Assembly: GCA_017311315.1 (NCBI GenBank)
Contig: CM029654.1
Location: 27,012,778 to 27,076,777, forward strand
Length of the DNA: 64,000 nucleotides
Source: Dendrocalamus latiflorus
Lineage: Eukaryota > Streptophyta > Magnoliopsida > Poales > Poaceae
Direction: 5' to 3'
In this document: in pieces, positions 22,461-35,720 of the stretch
Layout of the letters: the number at the start of each line of letters is the position of its first letter
Position numbering within the stretch: position 1 is the stretch's first letter
Position numbers and translations under genes: made by a program
The notes under the pieces: model-generated
What the model saw: the letters and a program-made list of their open reading frames with translations, nothing else
What the model was told of the DNA's origin: nothing
Databases searched by the model: none

Positions 22461-23204
22461 ACTAGTGTCGGGACCCCGGATTTCCGAACCCGGACCCTCT
22501 GTGTATTACTGCACTAGTCCCAGATCAAAGCTAGTGCACACAGTTAAACAGAAATGAATACATAACCAGCAACGCTTTATTACAATAATTGAGAGTACAG
22601 ACCGAAAGGTCTTATTATTACAATTGAGGTTTCAAGACCTCGCACACACGAAACACAGCGGAAGCAAAAGATAAACTCGGTGAAGACCCATCAATACGCC
22701 ACAGGCAATTGACTGGGGAAGCGCGACCTAGAACTCCTGGAATCCTCCGTCGAATCCACCCGCGAAGAAGTCGTAGTCGCCTTCTTGAGCTTCATACTCC
22801 TCTGGTTATTATTTTTGAGTGTAGCATGTGAGTACATAAAGTACTCCGCAAGTCTTGGGAAAAATGCATAGATGCAAGGCTTGACAAAGGAAGGCTATAT
22901 GGTTCTTTTGCACAAAGCAATATTTTAAAATTTCAATTACTACTAATTATTTTCGAAGGCATCAATTTAATAAAGTAAATGTTTTAGCAGAAACTATCAT
23001 TAACTTTCTAGTGAAGGTTCCATCTACCAACACTAGCTAACAACTTGAACAAGTTTAATACTGCGGGTTAAATCCACTCTCTCTGGCTCCAACCGCCAGG
23101 ATACCCTTCCGAGAGTTCCCTCCACTCCCGGAATACAAAACTTTTGATTTTTAAAATTAAAACCAAAAATCTACCATGTGAATGCATTCCTTGCCCGCCC
23201 TTGA

Positions 23205-23245
23205 CCGTGGGCACGGCTATTCGAATAGTTTTACACTCTGCAGAG
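23205..23245 (-). promoter_or_regulatory. Triple-palindrome block, LARD 3' LTR
   Basis: On the minus strand: CTCTGCAGAG, CTATTCGAATAG and CCGTGCCCACGG, preceded by TCTTGTGGGTAAAG and followed by TCAAGGGCGGG. About 2.45 kb downstream of the LTR TATA box. Confidence 0.6.
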
Positions 23246-25672
23246 GTTGTACAACTTTACCCACAAGAGATAAATTATCCTAAAAGTCCACATGCTTCCT
23301 TTGGCATGAGACCCAGATAAAATATCACAAAACCTTTACCTTACTCTAATCTAGCTAGATACCACCCGCTGAGGTTTCACCGCAGGTAGGCTAACCGCCC
23401 GAACCGAAGCCCCCTCTTGCGCCATATGAGTACAGTAAATCCCTGTCCCTCACTGTGAATAACCAGTCCATCCCTGGCATCCACTTTCCACTGGTGGCAC
23501 CTAAACTAGACTATCGTAAGTTAGTCAGCTAGGTCGTACCCATATAGACTTGTGGTTGTACGGTTAATGCTCAGTCTGGACAAACACAAGCGTCGGTCCT
23601 TAATTGACTAGGGTGGAACATACACTTTACAAGATCTCGTGCTTCCTGCACCAATCCAAACTAACCATCCACCCTAATCTAAACCAATTTTCACATTTTA
23701 GTTTATTTTAAAAGAACAGTGGCAACTCCAATCACCACTAACTTTATAAAAACAAGGTATTAAAATAATTCATAATTTCCCATTTGCAAGATTTGTGAGG
23801 TATTAAATAGCGAGACTAAGCATTATACTACCATTCCACTATTCACAAAGATTCAGTAATAATCTCATTATTGAGACAAATGAAACTCTAGGGTGACAAA
23901 GGTACATGGTATTCAATTTCAATGGAGGGTATAACAAGGTTGGTTTAACTAACCCTTAAGATTTGAACTAATATTTTATATAAATAGCAATGCACATAAT
24001 TTAAAATAATTAAAACATTTCAAAAATCATAGGTTCGAGATGATCAAAGGAGACTTGCCTTCTTGCACACTGTCTGGACCTTCTTGCTGCGGGTCGGGAA
24101 AGTTTTCGGCAACGACGGGTTCTACGCACGAAAAGACTGAACAAACAAAATAAACTCAAATAAAATCCAAATAAAATCTAAAAAAAATTATAAAATATAT
24201 ACTAAGGGATAGATTATGGTTTTAGATGAATTTAGGAGAAAGAATCAACAGATTCGGAGTTCGTATGAGGGAGATCCAATATCTGGAAGTTTTGGACATC
24301 ACATGAAATGATAACAAAATACGAGGATTACATTTTTGAATAGTACAATGTCGGTTGGCTATAAGGTGGCTGGCGAATGGGCAAAATGGAATGTTGGCAA
24401 TGAGGCGAAGGTGGTGACATGGGTACGGCGACGAGGAACGGCGGCAATCACCCGCAGTGAGTGAAAAACTGCACCGACGGCACAGTAGCGACAACTGCAG
24501 GTTGGAGAGAGATAGTACCGAGTATGGAACGTGGAGATGTAAGGTGAGCGTGGGATAGTACATGGCATGGTGAAGTTAGGAAAATTATTGGCTAAGCTGA
24601 AAATTAATCGGAGACGATACAATCGACGTTTGAATGACGATAGTGGAGAAACAGGAAAATTTTGATATCTTGGTGCTCGGTAGAGCGAATCCAAAACCAT
24701 TTGAAAGGTAGCTACCTGGGATGGTTTGGCACGATATGACGCGAACGGATTGGGGAAAACATCACTGGATAGACGGGGACACGAGATGCCATTGGCGGCC
24801 ATGGCGAGGTATCGGAGGCGAAAATTTGTGGACGCTTTTTGGGGAAAAGGAAGGGAGCATGGTGTAGAACGCAGAGAGGCAAGTCTAAGAAAAATTATGG
24901 CATGGCCTAAAGCTCAACAGAGACGACGAATCGACGCCAGGAGTCACAAACGGCCATTTTCACGGAAAGCTCAATTCCTGACAATTGGCTCCACGAAAAA
25001 TTAAACAAAATGGTAGAAAAATTTCTTAGAGGCTAGGACACAATATGACGCGAACAAAAATCGAAGCGCTTACCAAAAAGGGGTGTACGCGCGAAGGTAC
25101 AGTTTTAGTGTCTGGGCCTGACAAGGTCGACGAGGACTCGGGGAATCTTTAGGCGAGGGCGATGGAAGCACGATGTAGAACGTGTCGAGGCAAACTCAAC
25201 GGTGCGAACGGCTCGGCCAAAGGACATCGGACGGTGGCGGAACACGGTGGAGAAGACATTTTGCGACCGTCGGGTTGACATCGGCGTTCCGGGTAAACGG
25301 AGAGGAGTTAGCATGTGGGGTTTGCGGCGAAACGAAGAGTAGAGTGTGGGGAACGTGATGCTCACCTTGGTTTTGGTCGGGCATGCACGGACGGCCGGTG
25401 GCGACGCGAGGAACGACGACGCGCTATGGCCCACGGTGGCGATGGTGCTCCGGCAAAGTTCTGGCGAAGGCGAGGTGAGCACCGCGTAGAACACGACGAG
25501 GCAAATCCGAGGATGTGCTCAAAAGTGGTAGGGCTCCACCGGACGAGGCGCAATAAGCCGAAGAACGCCGCTTGGAACACAAAAGAAAAACTCCGATTGC
25601 GCCCAAGAGAAGAGGAGTGGGGACTTGATATTTTCGGGGTTGAGTGGGGATGAGGAGGGGCTCACGGTGCTC

Positions 25673-25682
25673 CCTTTTATAG
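25673..25682 (-). promoter_or_regulatory. TATA box in the LARD 3' LTR
   Basis: The minus strand reads CTATAAAAGG about 1.46 kb into the LTR, at the end of the GC-rich part. A TATA box occurs in the corresponding place in the solo LTRs at 36512-40433 and 55983-59711. Confidence 0.6.
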
Positions 25683-27151
25683 GGGTGGAGGTGGACGGGA
25701 GAGGGAGATCAAACGACGATGTCTTTTAGAGCAACGGTTTCATTTTCGTGTAAATGCACATGAAGGAGGAGAGAAACGGTTGGGAATGAAGGAGTCATGA
25801 AGAGAGCAAGTGAATGCACTTGATTGCACGAAAAACGGTGAAGAAATTCATTAGGAATGAAGAGCTCAAGGAAACGGCCATGGCGGCCACGTTCTGGACA
25901 AGGCTTCGTGAAGAAGATGAAGGGAGGAGAGAGAAAACGGGAATAAAAAAATAATATATTTTTTTTCCCAAAAAAAAAATAAAATAAAATAAATTCGGAA
26001 AAAATTCAAGAAAATTATACAAACATCCTTGGAACCCGAAAATATCAAATAAAATAAGTTCGGATTTAATTGAGGTACATTTTAACCAATAAAAATATTT
26101 TTACTTTCTACGCTTTAATTTAATCCAAATAAATTCAAAAATTCCAAAAATTTTAAAAGAGGATAGAAATGGATAGATTGGAATTTTAGATGAATTTAGA
26201 AATTTGAATGGGCTCAATCAGAATTAAAATGAAGAAATACGAGCTTTTGGAAGTTCGAAAGGAGAGAAGAAGAATAAACGGATTTTCAGGAATTATTTTT
26301 GAACAGAAAAATCAGATTATGATGTCATCAAGGGAAATGATTTTTTTAGGGGAATTATTTTTCTGTGGGAAGAGGGATTTATAGTCAGGGTGATGTCAGC
26401 AAAGATTTTGATTTTCTGGTCGAATTATTTTTCAATAGAAAAAGGGTTTTATTCACTGACACGTGGGACCGGGAAATGGTGGGTTGGGTTCATGGACAAC
26501 GGTGGAGGATGAGGTGGCACACTTGGCTGGAGTGGCGGTTGCGTGGCTTTCGGCTGCTGAGGTGGCACACGGGGACTGACGGCATTGGCGGATGGCGGTG
26601 CTGCTGGGGTTGGCGAGGGTGCGCGAGAGGGAGGAGAACACGGGGAGTTAAGTGCACCTTGGCACGACACTCGGGAATGCTCGGTGGTGGCTAGCGACGA
26701 GGATGCAGGGGCGGCGGAGTGAGGGCGTTGGCGGCGGGGCATTAATGGTGGTGGTGGAAGGTTGAAGAAGGCAAGAAGAAAGAAGAAGCCGACAGGCGGG
26801 GTTGGGTTGTCGGCAAGAGAGAAGAGAGAGGAGGAAGGAGTGGACAGTCGGATGAATGCCACGAGGCGAAAGAGAAATCAGGGCCATCGGATTAAAACGA
26901 AGGGGTAAGTGAAGGCAGGTGGCTGAGATTAAACCGGGCGAGGATGGATTGAATCAGGGAGCGACACGTGATGGCCGAGTAGAGAGGTTGAGGATTAAAT
27001 TTGATTTAGATTTTGAAATAAAATTTAGATAACTCCAAATAAAACTCAGAAAATCACAAAAAAAAATCCAAATAAAATTCAAATACTTTAAAATAATTAA
27101 TTTGAAATTAAATTTTTACAGAAAGCAAATTTTTAGGATGTTACAAACCTA

Positions 27152-27159
27152 CCCCCCTT
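27152..27159 (-). other. Polypurine tract of the LARD
   Basis: The minus strand reads AAGGGGGG followed by TAGGTT, directly before the LTR start TGTAACATCC. It is the expected site for plus-strand priming. Confidence 0.8.
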
Positions 27160-29303
27160 AGAAAGAATCTCGTCCCCGAGATTCGGACAGACTAGGAAAA
27201 AGAAAGGAGTGGAAAACTCGGCTCTTAGGTCCTCTTCACGCTTCCAAGTTGCTTGACTTCGAATGGTTGCTCTACTGTACTTTATGGAACTTTATGGTCA
27301 TGCTTCTTGCGCGGCGTTCCGCTTCCTTCATGATTCTATCTTATTGTTCGATGCTCTGAAGTATTCCTTTAACTGAGAAATATGGAAGAGAATAACAAAT
27401 CGGATTGGTACATCTTTAGTCGCCTGCAAGCTCCGAGTTAACTTCAATTGCCCTTATCATATCGATTAATTCAGAATTCCACCAAAAAGGGCTTAACTTC
27501 CGCAAGTGTTCATCCGAGAAAGACATAATTATTTCAACTCTTCAAAAATTCTTGATTCCAAAATCATATACCACAAATGCACCTTATTGATTCACATTTA
27601 TTTCAACAAATAATCCCATAAACTTTTATTCTCTGCTCTAATTTGAATCGACGACCAACCATAGAATTTTTCTAACAAGAATCCAATAACATTGTAATTT
27701 GTGATTTCCACCAATTGCTTTATGATCATTATCTAATTCAACAGATCCATAACTCTGATCAAATAATATAAGATTAATCCAACCTTTTAGTAATCATCAA
27801 TCAATTTTAGGATCACCTAAGCAATAATTTAAAATTCATTAATCCACCAATATCAATCTTTTGATAATCATCATTTTGGTTCCACCAAATTGAATGAACT
27901 CAATTAATCCTTATCGGGCAATCTCTCAATTACTTCTTATTGGACAATCTATCTCCCATAATTAATTTAAATCCTCCAGGTTGAACATCCTTAAATGACC
28001 TAGCTAATCCCATTAGTTAAAATCCAATTATCTAACAATGACCTATTAAATCCACCAATTCAAATTGACATATCAAGGTCCACTTTGCGATGATAAAATT
28101 AATCCACCAAGATATCTAAGTGTATTATCTTTTACAATTCCACTAGTATCCACTTATTAATAGGTCCACCAAACTCTAATAATCAATTAACTCCACAAAC
28201 TTCATCTACTCTTCATGATTCAACCAAATCACCCAAAATTGATATCATGAATTGTTTATGATAATTCAACTTCTTAATCTTTTAATCGCTCCCTTTACTT
28301 GATCAATCTCTTAATATTAATTCTCCAATGATCACAAATAATCCCTTCAACAAAATCTTGTTTTACATCCAGTTGCTCCTTTAAATCCTAGATAATAAAT
28401 CCAAGGCAAAGTTTAGACTCTTCCCATGATCTAATTAGCTTTCCCAAATTCAACTTTGTATTTATTCTCTAGTCAACCCACAAAGATGACACTCTTTAGA
28501 TTTATTTATAATCAATTGGTATCCACAAATATACCTTTTATCTCAATCCTCTCGAATATTATTCAATCTTGTCAATTATAAATCCAAAATATATCACTCT
28601 AGCAACAATTCTCCAAATTACCTAACTTGACATGCACTGATTATGACAGCTTTCCCAACAAAAGTACTTTCCATAAATTTGTTGTCTTCCATATACTCTA
28701 GGTCTCCAAGAATTCTCCAAACTTGGACTGCGCTGAAAGAATTGGAGCTTGTACTATTGCGGTAACTGGGGTTAGCAAAAGATAAGAGGGAAATAGCACA
28801 GATAAGAGATCAGGGGAATGACTAAACCACATCCCAGACAAACACACAAGAGAGAAACAAACAACAACTAGGAGAAGCTTAGCTTGAAATCAAAATAGTT
28901 TTTTTTAAGGATGGCCGTACTACAAGTATACAAAGACTTGGTACAGTCCACCTAACACACAAGCAAGTAATATATAAGCGTTCTAAAATCATAGGACTTT
29001 ACTTGGGTACTACAACTAAAGAACTAGTCCTTGCTCCTTCATGATGACGCGCTTCTCCAGGTGCTTCTTAGACGCAGCCTTACTGAGCCGTCTATAGAAA
29101 TTACAAAGGAAAGAGAGTACAATTACCATTCCAAAAAGAAACAAGCAGATAGATAAGGAAGAATGCCGTGACGAAGGTAAGGATAGAGAGATAAGAAAAG
29201 ACAAGGATAGCACATCATAAAATTTTTATTTTATAAAATAAATTTTGAAGCTCTTTTTTTTGTAACGACCATTCTAACTAGGTCACGTCCTACAGTCAAA
29301 TTG

Positions 29304-29315
29304 GCTCTGATACCA
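29304..29315 (-). other. Primer-binding site of the LARD
   Basis: The minus strand reads TGGTATCAGAGC four bases after the end of the 5' LTR, complementary to initiator tRNA-Met. Confidence 0.92.
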
Positions 29316-30058
29316 CCTCTGTCGGGACCCCGGATTTCCGAACCCGGACCCTCTGTGTATTACTGCACTAGTCCCAGATCAAAGCTAGTGCACACAGTTA
29401 AACAGAAATGAATACATAACCAGCAACGCTTTATTACAATAATTGAGAGTACAGACCGAAAGGTCTTATTATTACAATTGAGGTTTCAAGACCTCGCACA
29501 CACGAAACACAGCGGAAGCAAAAGATAAACTCGGTGAAGACCCATCAATACGCCACAGGCAATTGACTGGGGAAGCGCGACCTAGAACTCCTGGAATCCT
29601 CCGTCGAATCCACCCGCGAAGAAGTCGTAGTCGCCTTCTTGAGCTTCATACTCCTCTGGTTATTATTTTTGAGTGTAGCATGTGAGTACATAAAGTACTT
29701 CGCAAGTCTTGGGAAAAATGCATAGATGCAAGGCTTGACAAAGGAAGGCTATATGGTTCTTTTGCACAAAGCAATATTTTAAAATTTCAATTACTACTAA
29801 TTATTTTCGAAGGCATCAATTTAATAAAGTAAATGTTTTAGCAGAAACTATCATTAACTTTCTAGTGAAGGTTCCATCTACCAACACTAGCTAACAACTT
29901 GAACAAGTTTAATACTGCGGGTTAAATCCACCCTCTCTGGCTCCAACCGCCAGGATACCCTTCCGAGAGTTCCCTCCACTCCCGGAATACAAAACTTTTG
30001 ATTTTTAAAATTAAAACCAAAAATCTACCATGTGAATGCATTCCTTGCCCGCCCTTGA

Positions 30059-30099
30059 CCGTGGGCACGGCTATTCGAATAGTTTTACACTCTGCAGAG
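30059..30099 (-). promoter_or_regulatory. Triple-palindrome block, LARD 5' LTR
   Basis: Identical to the block at 23205-23245, as expected for paired LTRs of a young element. Confidence 0.6.
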
Positions 30100-32526
30100 G
30101 TTGTACAACTTTACCCACAAGAGATAAATTATCCTAAAAGTCCACATGCTTCCTTTGGCATGAGACCCAGATAAAATATCACAAAGCCTTTACCTTACTC
30201 TAATCTAGCTAGATACCACCCGCTGAGGTTTCACCGCAGGTAGGCTAACCGCCCGAACCGAAGCCCCCTCTTGCGCCATATGAGTACAGTAAATCCCTGT
30301 CCCTCACTGTGAATAACCAGTCCATCCCTGGCATCCACTTTCCACTGGTGGCACCTAAACTAGACTATCGTAAGTTAGTCAGCTAGGTCGTACCCATATA
30401 GACTTGTGGTTGTACGGTTAATGCTCAGTCTGGACAAACACAAGCGTCGGTCCTTAATTGACTAGGGTGGAACATACACTTTACAAGATCTCGTGCTTCC
30501 TGCACCAATCCAAACTAACCATCCACCCTAATCTAAACCAATTTTCACATTTTAGTTTATTTTAAAAGAACAGTGGCAACTCCAATCACCACTAACTTTA
30601 TAAAAACAAGGTATTAAAATAATTCATAATTTCCCATTTGCAAGATTTGTGAGGTATTAAATAGCGAGACTAAGCATTATACTACCATTCCACTATTCAC
30701 AAAGATTCAGTAATAATCTCATTATTGAGACAAATGAAACTCTAGGGTGACAAAGGTACATGGTATTCAATTTCAATGGAGGGTATAACAAGGTTGGTTT
30801 AACTAACCCTTAAGATTTGAACTAATATTTTATATAAATAGCAATGCACATAATTTAAAATAATTAAAACATTTCAAAAATCATAGGTTCGAGATGATCA
30901 AAGGAGACTTGCCTTCTTGCACACTGTCTGGACCTTCTTGCTGCGGGTCGGGAAAGTTTTCGGCAACGACGGGTTCTACGCACGAAAAGACTGAACAAAC
31001 AAAATAAACTCAAATAAAATCCAAATAAAATCTAAAAAAAATTATAAAATATATACTAAGGGATAGATTATGGTTTTAGATGAATTTAGGAGAAAGAATC
31101 AACAGATTCGGAGTTCGTATGAGGGAGATCCAATATCTGGAAGTTTTGGACATCACATGAAATGATAACAAAATACGAGGATTACATTTTTGAATAGTAC
31201 AATGTCGGTTGGCTATAAGGTGGCTGGCGAATGGGCAAAATGGAATGTTGGCAATGAGGCGAAGGTGGTGACATGGGTACGGCGACGAGGAACGGCGGCA
31301 ATCACCCGCAGTGAGTGAAAAACTGCACCGACGGCACAGTAGCGACAACTGCAGGTTGGAGAGAGATAGTACCGAGTATGGAACGTGGAGATGTAAGGTG
31401 AGCGTGGGATAGTACATGGCATGGTGAAGTTAGGAAAATTATTGGCTAAGCTGAAAATTAATCGGAGACGATACAATCGACGTTTGAATGACGATAGTGG
31501 AGAAACAGGAAAATTTTGATATCTTGGTGCTCGGTAGAGCGAATCCAAAACCATTTGAAAGGTAGCTACCTGGGATGGTTTGGCACGATATGACGCGAAC
31601 GGATTGGGGAAAACATCACTGGATAGACGGGGACACGAGATGCCATTGGCGGCCATGGCGAGGTATCGGAGGCGAAAATTTGTGGACGCTTTTTGGGGAA
31701 AAGGAAGGGAGCATGGTGTAGAACGCAGAGAGGCAAGTCTAAGAAAAATTATGGCATGGCCTAAAGCTCAACAGAGACGACGAATCGACGCCAGGAGTCA
31801 CAAACGGCCATTTTCACGGAAAGCTCAATTCCTGACAATTGGCTCCACGAAAAATTAAACAAAATGGTAGAAAAATTTCTTAGAGGCTAGGACACAATAT
31901 GACGCGAACAAAAATCGAAGCGCTTACCAAAAAGGGGTGTACGCGCGAAGGTACAGTTTTAGTGTCTGGGCCTGACAAGGTCGACGAGGACTCGGGGAAT
32001 CTTTAGGCGAGGGCGATGGAAGCACGATGTAGAACGTGTCGAGGCAAACTCAACGGTGCGAACGGCTCGGCCAAAGGACATCGGACGGTGGCGGAACACG
32101 GTGGAGAAGACATTTTGCGACCGTCGGGTTGACATCGGCGTTCCGGGTAAACGGAGAGGAGTTAGCATGTGGGGTTTGCGGCGAAACGAAGAGTAGAGTG
32201 TGGGGAACGTGATGCTCACCTTGGTTTTGGTCGGGCATGCACGGACGGCCGGTGGCGACGCGAGGAACGACGACGCGCTATGGCCCACGGTGGCGATGGT
32301 GCTCCGGCAAAGTTCTGGCGAAGGCGAGGTGAGCACCGCGTAGAACACGACGAGGCAAATCCGAGGATGTGCTCAAAAGTGGTAGGGCTCCACCGGACGA
32401 GGCGCAATAAGCCGAAGAACGCCGCTTGGAACACAAACGAAAAACTCCGATTGCGCCCAAGAGAAGAGGAGTGGGGACTTGATATTTTCGGGGTTGAGTG
32501 GGGATGAGGAGGGGCTCACGGTGCTC

Positions 32527-32536
32527 CCTTTTATAG
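32527..32536 (-). promoter_or_regulatory. TATA box in the LARD 5' LTR
   Basis: Same sequence (CTATAAAAGG) and place as in the other LTR. This copy would initiate the genomic RNA, with the palindrome block at 30059-30099 inside the transcribed leader. Confidence 0.6.
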
Positions 32537-34002
32537 GGGTGGAGGTGGACGGGAGAGGGAGATCAAACGACGATGTCTTTTAGAGCAACGGTTTCATTTT
32601 CGTGTAAATGCACATGAAGGAGGAGAGAAACGGTTGGGAATGAAGGAGTCATGAAGAGAGCAAGTGAATGCACTTGATTGCACGAAAAACGGTGAAGAAA
32701 TTCATTAGGAATGAAGAGCTCAAGGAAACGGCCATGGCGGCCACGTTCTGGACAAGGCTTCGTGAAGAAGATGAAGGGAGGAGAGAGAAAACGGGAATAA
32801 AAAATAATATATTTTTTTTCCCAAAAAAAAAATAAAATAAAATAAATTCGGAAAAAATTCAAGAAAATTATACAAACATCCTTGGAACCCGAAAATATCA
32901 AATAAAATAAGTTCGGATTTAATTGAGGTACATTTTAACCAATAAAAATATTTTTACTTTCTACGCTTTAATTTAATCCAAATAAATTCAAAAATTCCAA
33001 AAATTTTAAAAGAGGATAGAAATGGATAGATTGGAATTTTAGATGAATTTAGAAATTTGAATGGGCTCAATCAGAATTAAAATGAAGAAATACGAGCTTT
33101 TGGAAGTTCGAAAGGAGAGAAGAAGAATAAACGGATTTTCAGGAATTATTTTTGAACAGAAAAATCAGATTATGATGTCATCAAGGGAAATGATTTTTTT
33201 AGGGGAATTATTTTTCTGTGGGAAGAGGGATTTATAGTCAGGGTGATGTCAGCAAAGATTTTGATTTTCTGGTCGAATTATTTTTCAATAGAAAAAGGGT
33301 TTTATTCACTGACACGTGGGACCGGGAAATGGTGGGTTGGGTTCATGGACAACGGTGGAGGATGAGGTGGCACACTTGGCTGGAGTGGCGGTTGCGTGGC
33401 TTTCGGCTGCTGAGGTGGCACACGGGGACTGACGGCATTGGCGGATGGCGGTGCTGCTGGGGTTGGCGAGGGTGCGCGAGAGGGAGGAGAACACGGGGAG
33501 TTAAGTGCACCTTGGCACGACACTCGGGAATGCTCGGTGGTGGCTAGCGACGAGGATGCAGGGGCGGCGGAGTGAGGGCGTTGGCGGCGGGGCATTAATG
33601 GTGGTGGTGGAAGGTTGAAGAAGGCAAGAAGAAAGAAGAAGCCGACAGGCGGGGTTGGGTTGTCGGCAAGAGAGAAGAGAGAGGAGGAAGGAGTGGACAG
33701 TCGGATGAATGCCACGAGGCGAAAGAGAAATCAGGGCCATCGGATTAAAACGAAGGGGTAAGTGAAGGCAGGTGGCTGAGATTAAACCGGGCGAGGATGG
33801 ATTGAATCAGGGAGCGACACGTGATGGCCGAGTAGAGAGGTTGAGGATTAAATTTGATTTAGATTTTGAAATAAAATTTAGATAACTCCAAATAAAACTC
33901 AGAAAATCACAAAAAAAATCCAAATAAAATTCAAATACTTTAAAATAATTAATTTGAAATTAAATTTTTACAGAAAGCAAATTTTTAGGATGTTACAACT
34001 AG

Positions 34003-34464
34003 AGTGTTAGTCTATGGATGGAACTGGAGTTTTCTCAGTCCTTTCAGTTGGCTCGGCTTGGCCTTATCATTTGCCTGTGCTCTCGTGTGTTCACAGTGTA
34101 CTACTATGCAGCTGAGCAGAATGAACAATATGCACGGAACACAAACAATTCTACCAAACTGACAATTTAATGGTTTCAACAAATATTAAACGATACATGG
34201 ATGTTTCAATTGCAACAACAACATGAACACGATACAACATAAATAACACATAAAGAACATGAGTTCAACACCAAGTACACAATAGCAGTATTGCATAGCA
34301 AATGACAGCCCCTCACGGGTTTCCAGCGCCCCTACGGGATTGGTACAGGGGGTTAGAAGGCCTGTGAAAATGTCTTTATACTTCCTCTCCATGAGCATAG
34401 CCGACGTGTAGAAGTGCTCATCCGTGCCCTCCGGCTACCCATTGGCGACGACCACTTGCAACAA
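34003..34464. other. Decayed Harbinger-type element, segment next to the LARD
   Basis: Sequence on the far side of the LARD insertion. It has no recognisable frame of its own. It should join 22460 in the pre-insertion state. Confidence 0.35.
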
Positions 34465-35720
34465 CTAGTGTACCTTGTTGCTAACCTCATCGGTGTCGTC
34501 CCCGAGTGGGGTTGAACAGGTAGCGGTCACGGACTTCTCACAGGCATCGCAAATCTGCAACACACACATGTCCGTAATGCTGCCCCGGCTCTTCTTTGAC
34601 TGGAAACCCGAGGATAGGGTTATCCGCTTGCCCTCTTGTTTACGTGACAAGCTACCAGGCTCGAAGGCCTCCAAGGCCTCGGGCTCTAAGCTATCATCGG
34701 AGGACACAACAACATACTTCCTGTGTGTGCTAGAGACTTCCGCATGCTTGTTCATGCAAAGGTCCTCCTGGAATATAACATCCATCTATTTCTTGTAGGC
34801 GAGCAGTCCTTTCGCAATTTTTTTTGTCACCTGCCATTGCCTATAGCGTGGACGCACAATCAGCTGGATTGCAAAATAGGCACCAGAAATAAATGATCAT
34901 GCACAAAGTAGGTACATATCGAAAGGCTAGCTTGAGAAGAAGATAGAAAAACAGATTAATGTTGTTACATGGGAAAAGGCAAGCCATCTCTGTTTAGTTC
35001 AGCTTCAATGTAGTACTATAAATATTCAAATTATCCAATGATATGCTTTGTGTACATTGTCAGTGTGCATGCTAGGAAGAAATTAACCACCAGTGCTTGG
35101 GAGTATCTATGGCCAACTTGCAGTTGCTAACAAAATACAATTGATATTTTCCATTTTTGAATGGTACTAAAGACTTGAAGTTCTGTTAAATCATTGGAAG
35201 CGTGATCATGAGTCATACAAATCAACAAATTGTAATCTTACATTGCTGGTATCCTAAACAATAAGCTAGCCTACAATTCCTGAGAAAACATAAGTTTGCG
35301 TGCATAACAATGCTCACAATTAAGCCAACCAAAAAAAATATAATCTTATATTGTTGGTATCGTAACACAATTAGCTAGCTTGATTTATCTGTTGACTACG
35401 TAATTGAAACAAAAAACCGATGTGCAGAGCAGATGATGGAGTATATGAGACACATGTGTTACCTGGTTTTACTCCTCCCACCATTCGTTGGTGGTAGCGA
35501 TCGAGTGGGTCCGTGTGTTGATTCCCAAGCCTGTTGCATTCAGTTTTAGGGTTTTCCATATGTTGTAACCTCGCTCAGTGAGTCCCAATGGTTCTTGAAT
35601 TGCTTTCTTGTGTATTCCTGTCCGGTGCGTGCCTTGAATTTCCTCCCAAGGTTGATGTACCCACACCTGTTTAGATAACCCATGACCATGTTCTGTGCCT
35701 TCAACTCCACCTAACATATT
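34465..35720 (-). pseudogene. PIF/Harbinger accessory protein with Myb/SANT-like domain, decayed
   Basis: At 35720-35460, minus-strand pieces in two frames give MVMGYLNRCGYINLGRKFKA, TRKQFKNHWDSL, then NATGLGINT...NEWWEE. This is the trihelix-like Myb/SANT-like DNA-binding domain that plant PIF/Harbinger elements encode as their first ORF. A frameshift separates the parts. The intron-like gap to 34785 is followed by a Ser/Glu-rich segment, SSDDSLEPEALEAFEPGS, and a basic patch, typical of the linker region in these proteins. It has the same orientation as the transposase at 20752-21730 and lies upstream of it, as expected for a two-gene element. Not functional. Confidence 0.75.

Larger units (their letters stand above)
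22466..27145 (-). repeat. 3' LTR of the LARD
   Basis: 4680 bp. On the minus strand it runs from TGTAACATCC at 27145, through a GC-rich promoter-like part (about 26900-25300) and a TATA box (25673-25682), to the palindrome block (23205-23245) and the end GGTCCCGACA at 22466. Several short open frames in the GC-rich part occur identically in the other LTR and are low in complexity. Confidence 0.95.
27146..29319 (-). other. Non-coding internal region of the LARD
   Basis: 2.17 kb, AT-rich, with no frame over about 65 residues. Just inside the purine tract is TCTCGTCCCCGAGA, a perfect palindrome at about 27169-27182. From 27470 to 28200 the motif TCCACCAA (TTGGTGGA on the coding sense) recurs at least six times. 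This is the same motif that fills the array at 7440-8240. Confidence 0.75.
22466..33997 (-). mobile_element. LARD-type LTR retrotransposon, complete, TSD ACTAG
   Basis: Two 4.68-kb LTRs (22466-27145 and 29320-33997) surround only 2174 bp of internal DNA with no recognisable open frame. The ends are TGTAACATCC...GGTCCCGACA on the minus strand. The duplication ACTAG is exact at 22461-22465 and 33998-34002. A tRNA-Met primer site (29304-29315) and a purine tract (27152-27159) set the minus orientation. LTRs over 4 kb with a non-coding centre match the large retrotransposon derivatives (LARDs) known from grasses. I counted about four substitutions and two small indels between the LTRs, so the insertion is young. 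It splits a decayed PIF/Harbinger element. Mobility must depend on proteins from another element. Confidence 0.95.
29320..33997 (-). repeat. 5' LTR of the LARD
   Basis: 4678 bp, nearly identical to 22466-27145 at an offset of 6854, changing to 6853 after a one-base loss in an A run near 32801. Observed substitutions include C/T near 22850/29699, T/C near 23076/29930, A/G near 23332/30186 and A/C near 25582/32437. Confidence 0.95.

Noticed and set aside
24222..26887. Overlapping open frames of 60-147 codons on both strands, repeated at 31076-33740
   Set aside because: They lie in the GC-rich part of the LARD LTRs, are low in complexity, overlap on both strands and have no motif. Identity between copies is due to LTR duplication, not selection on protein.
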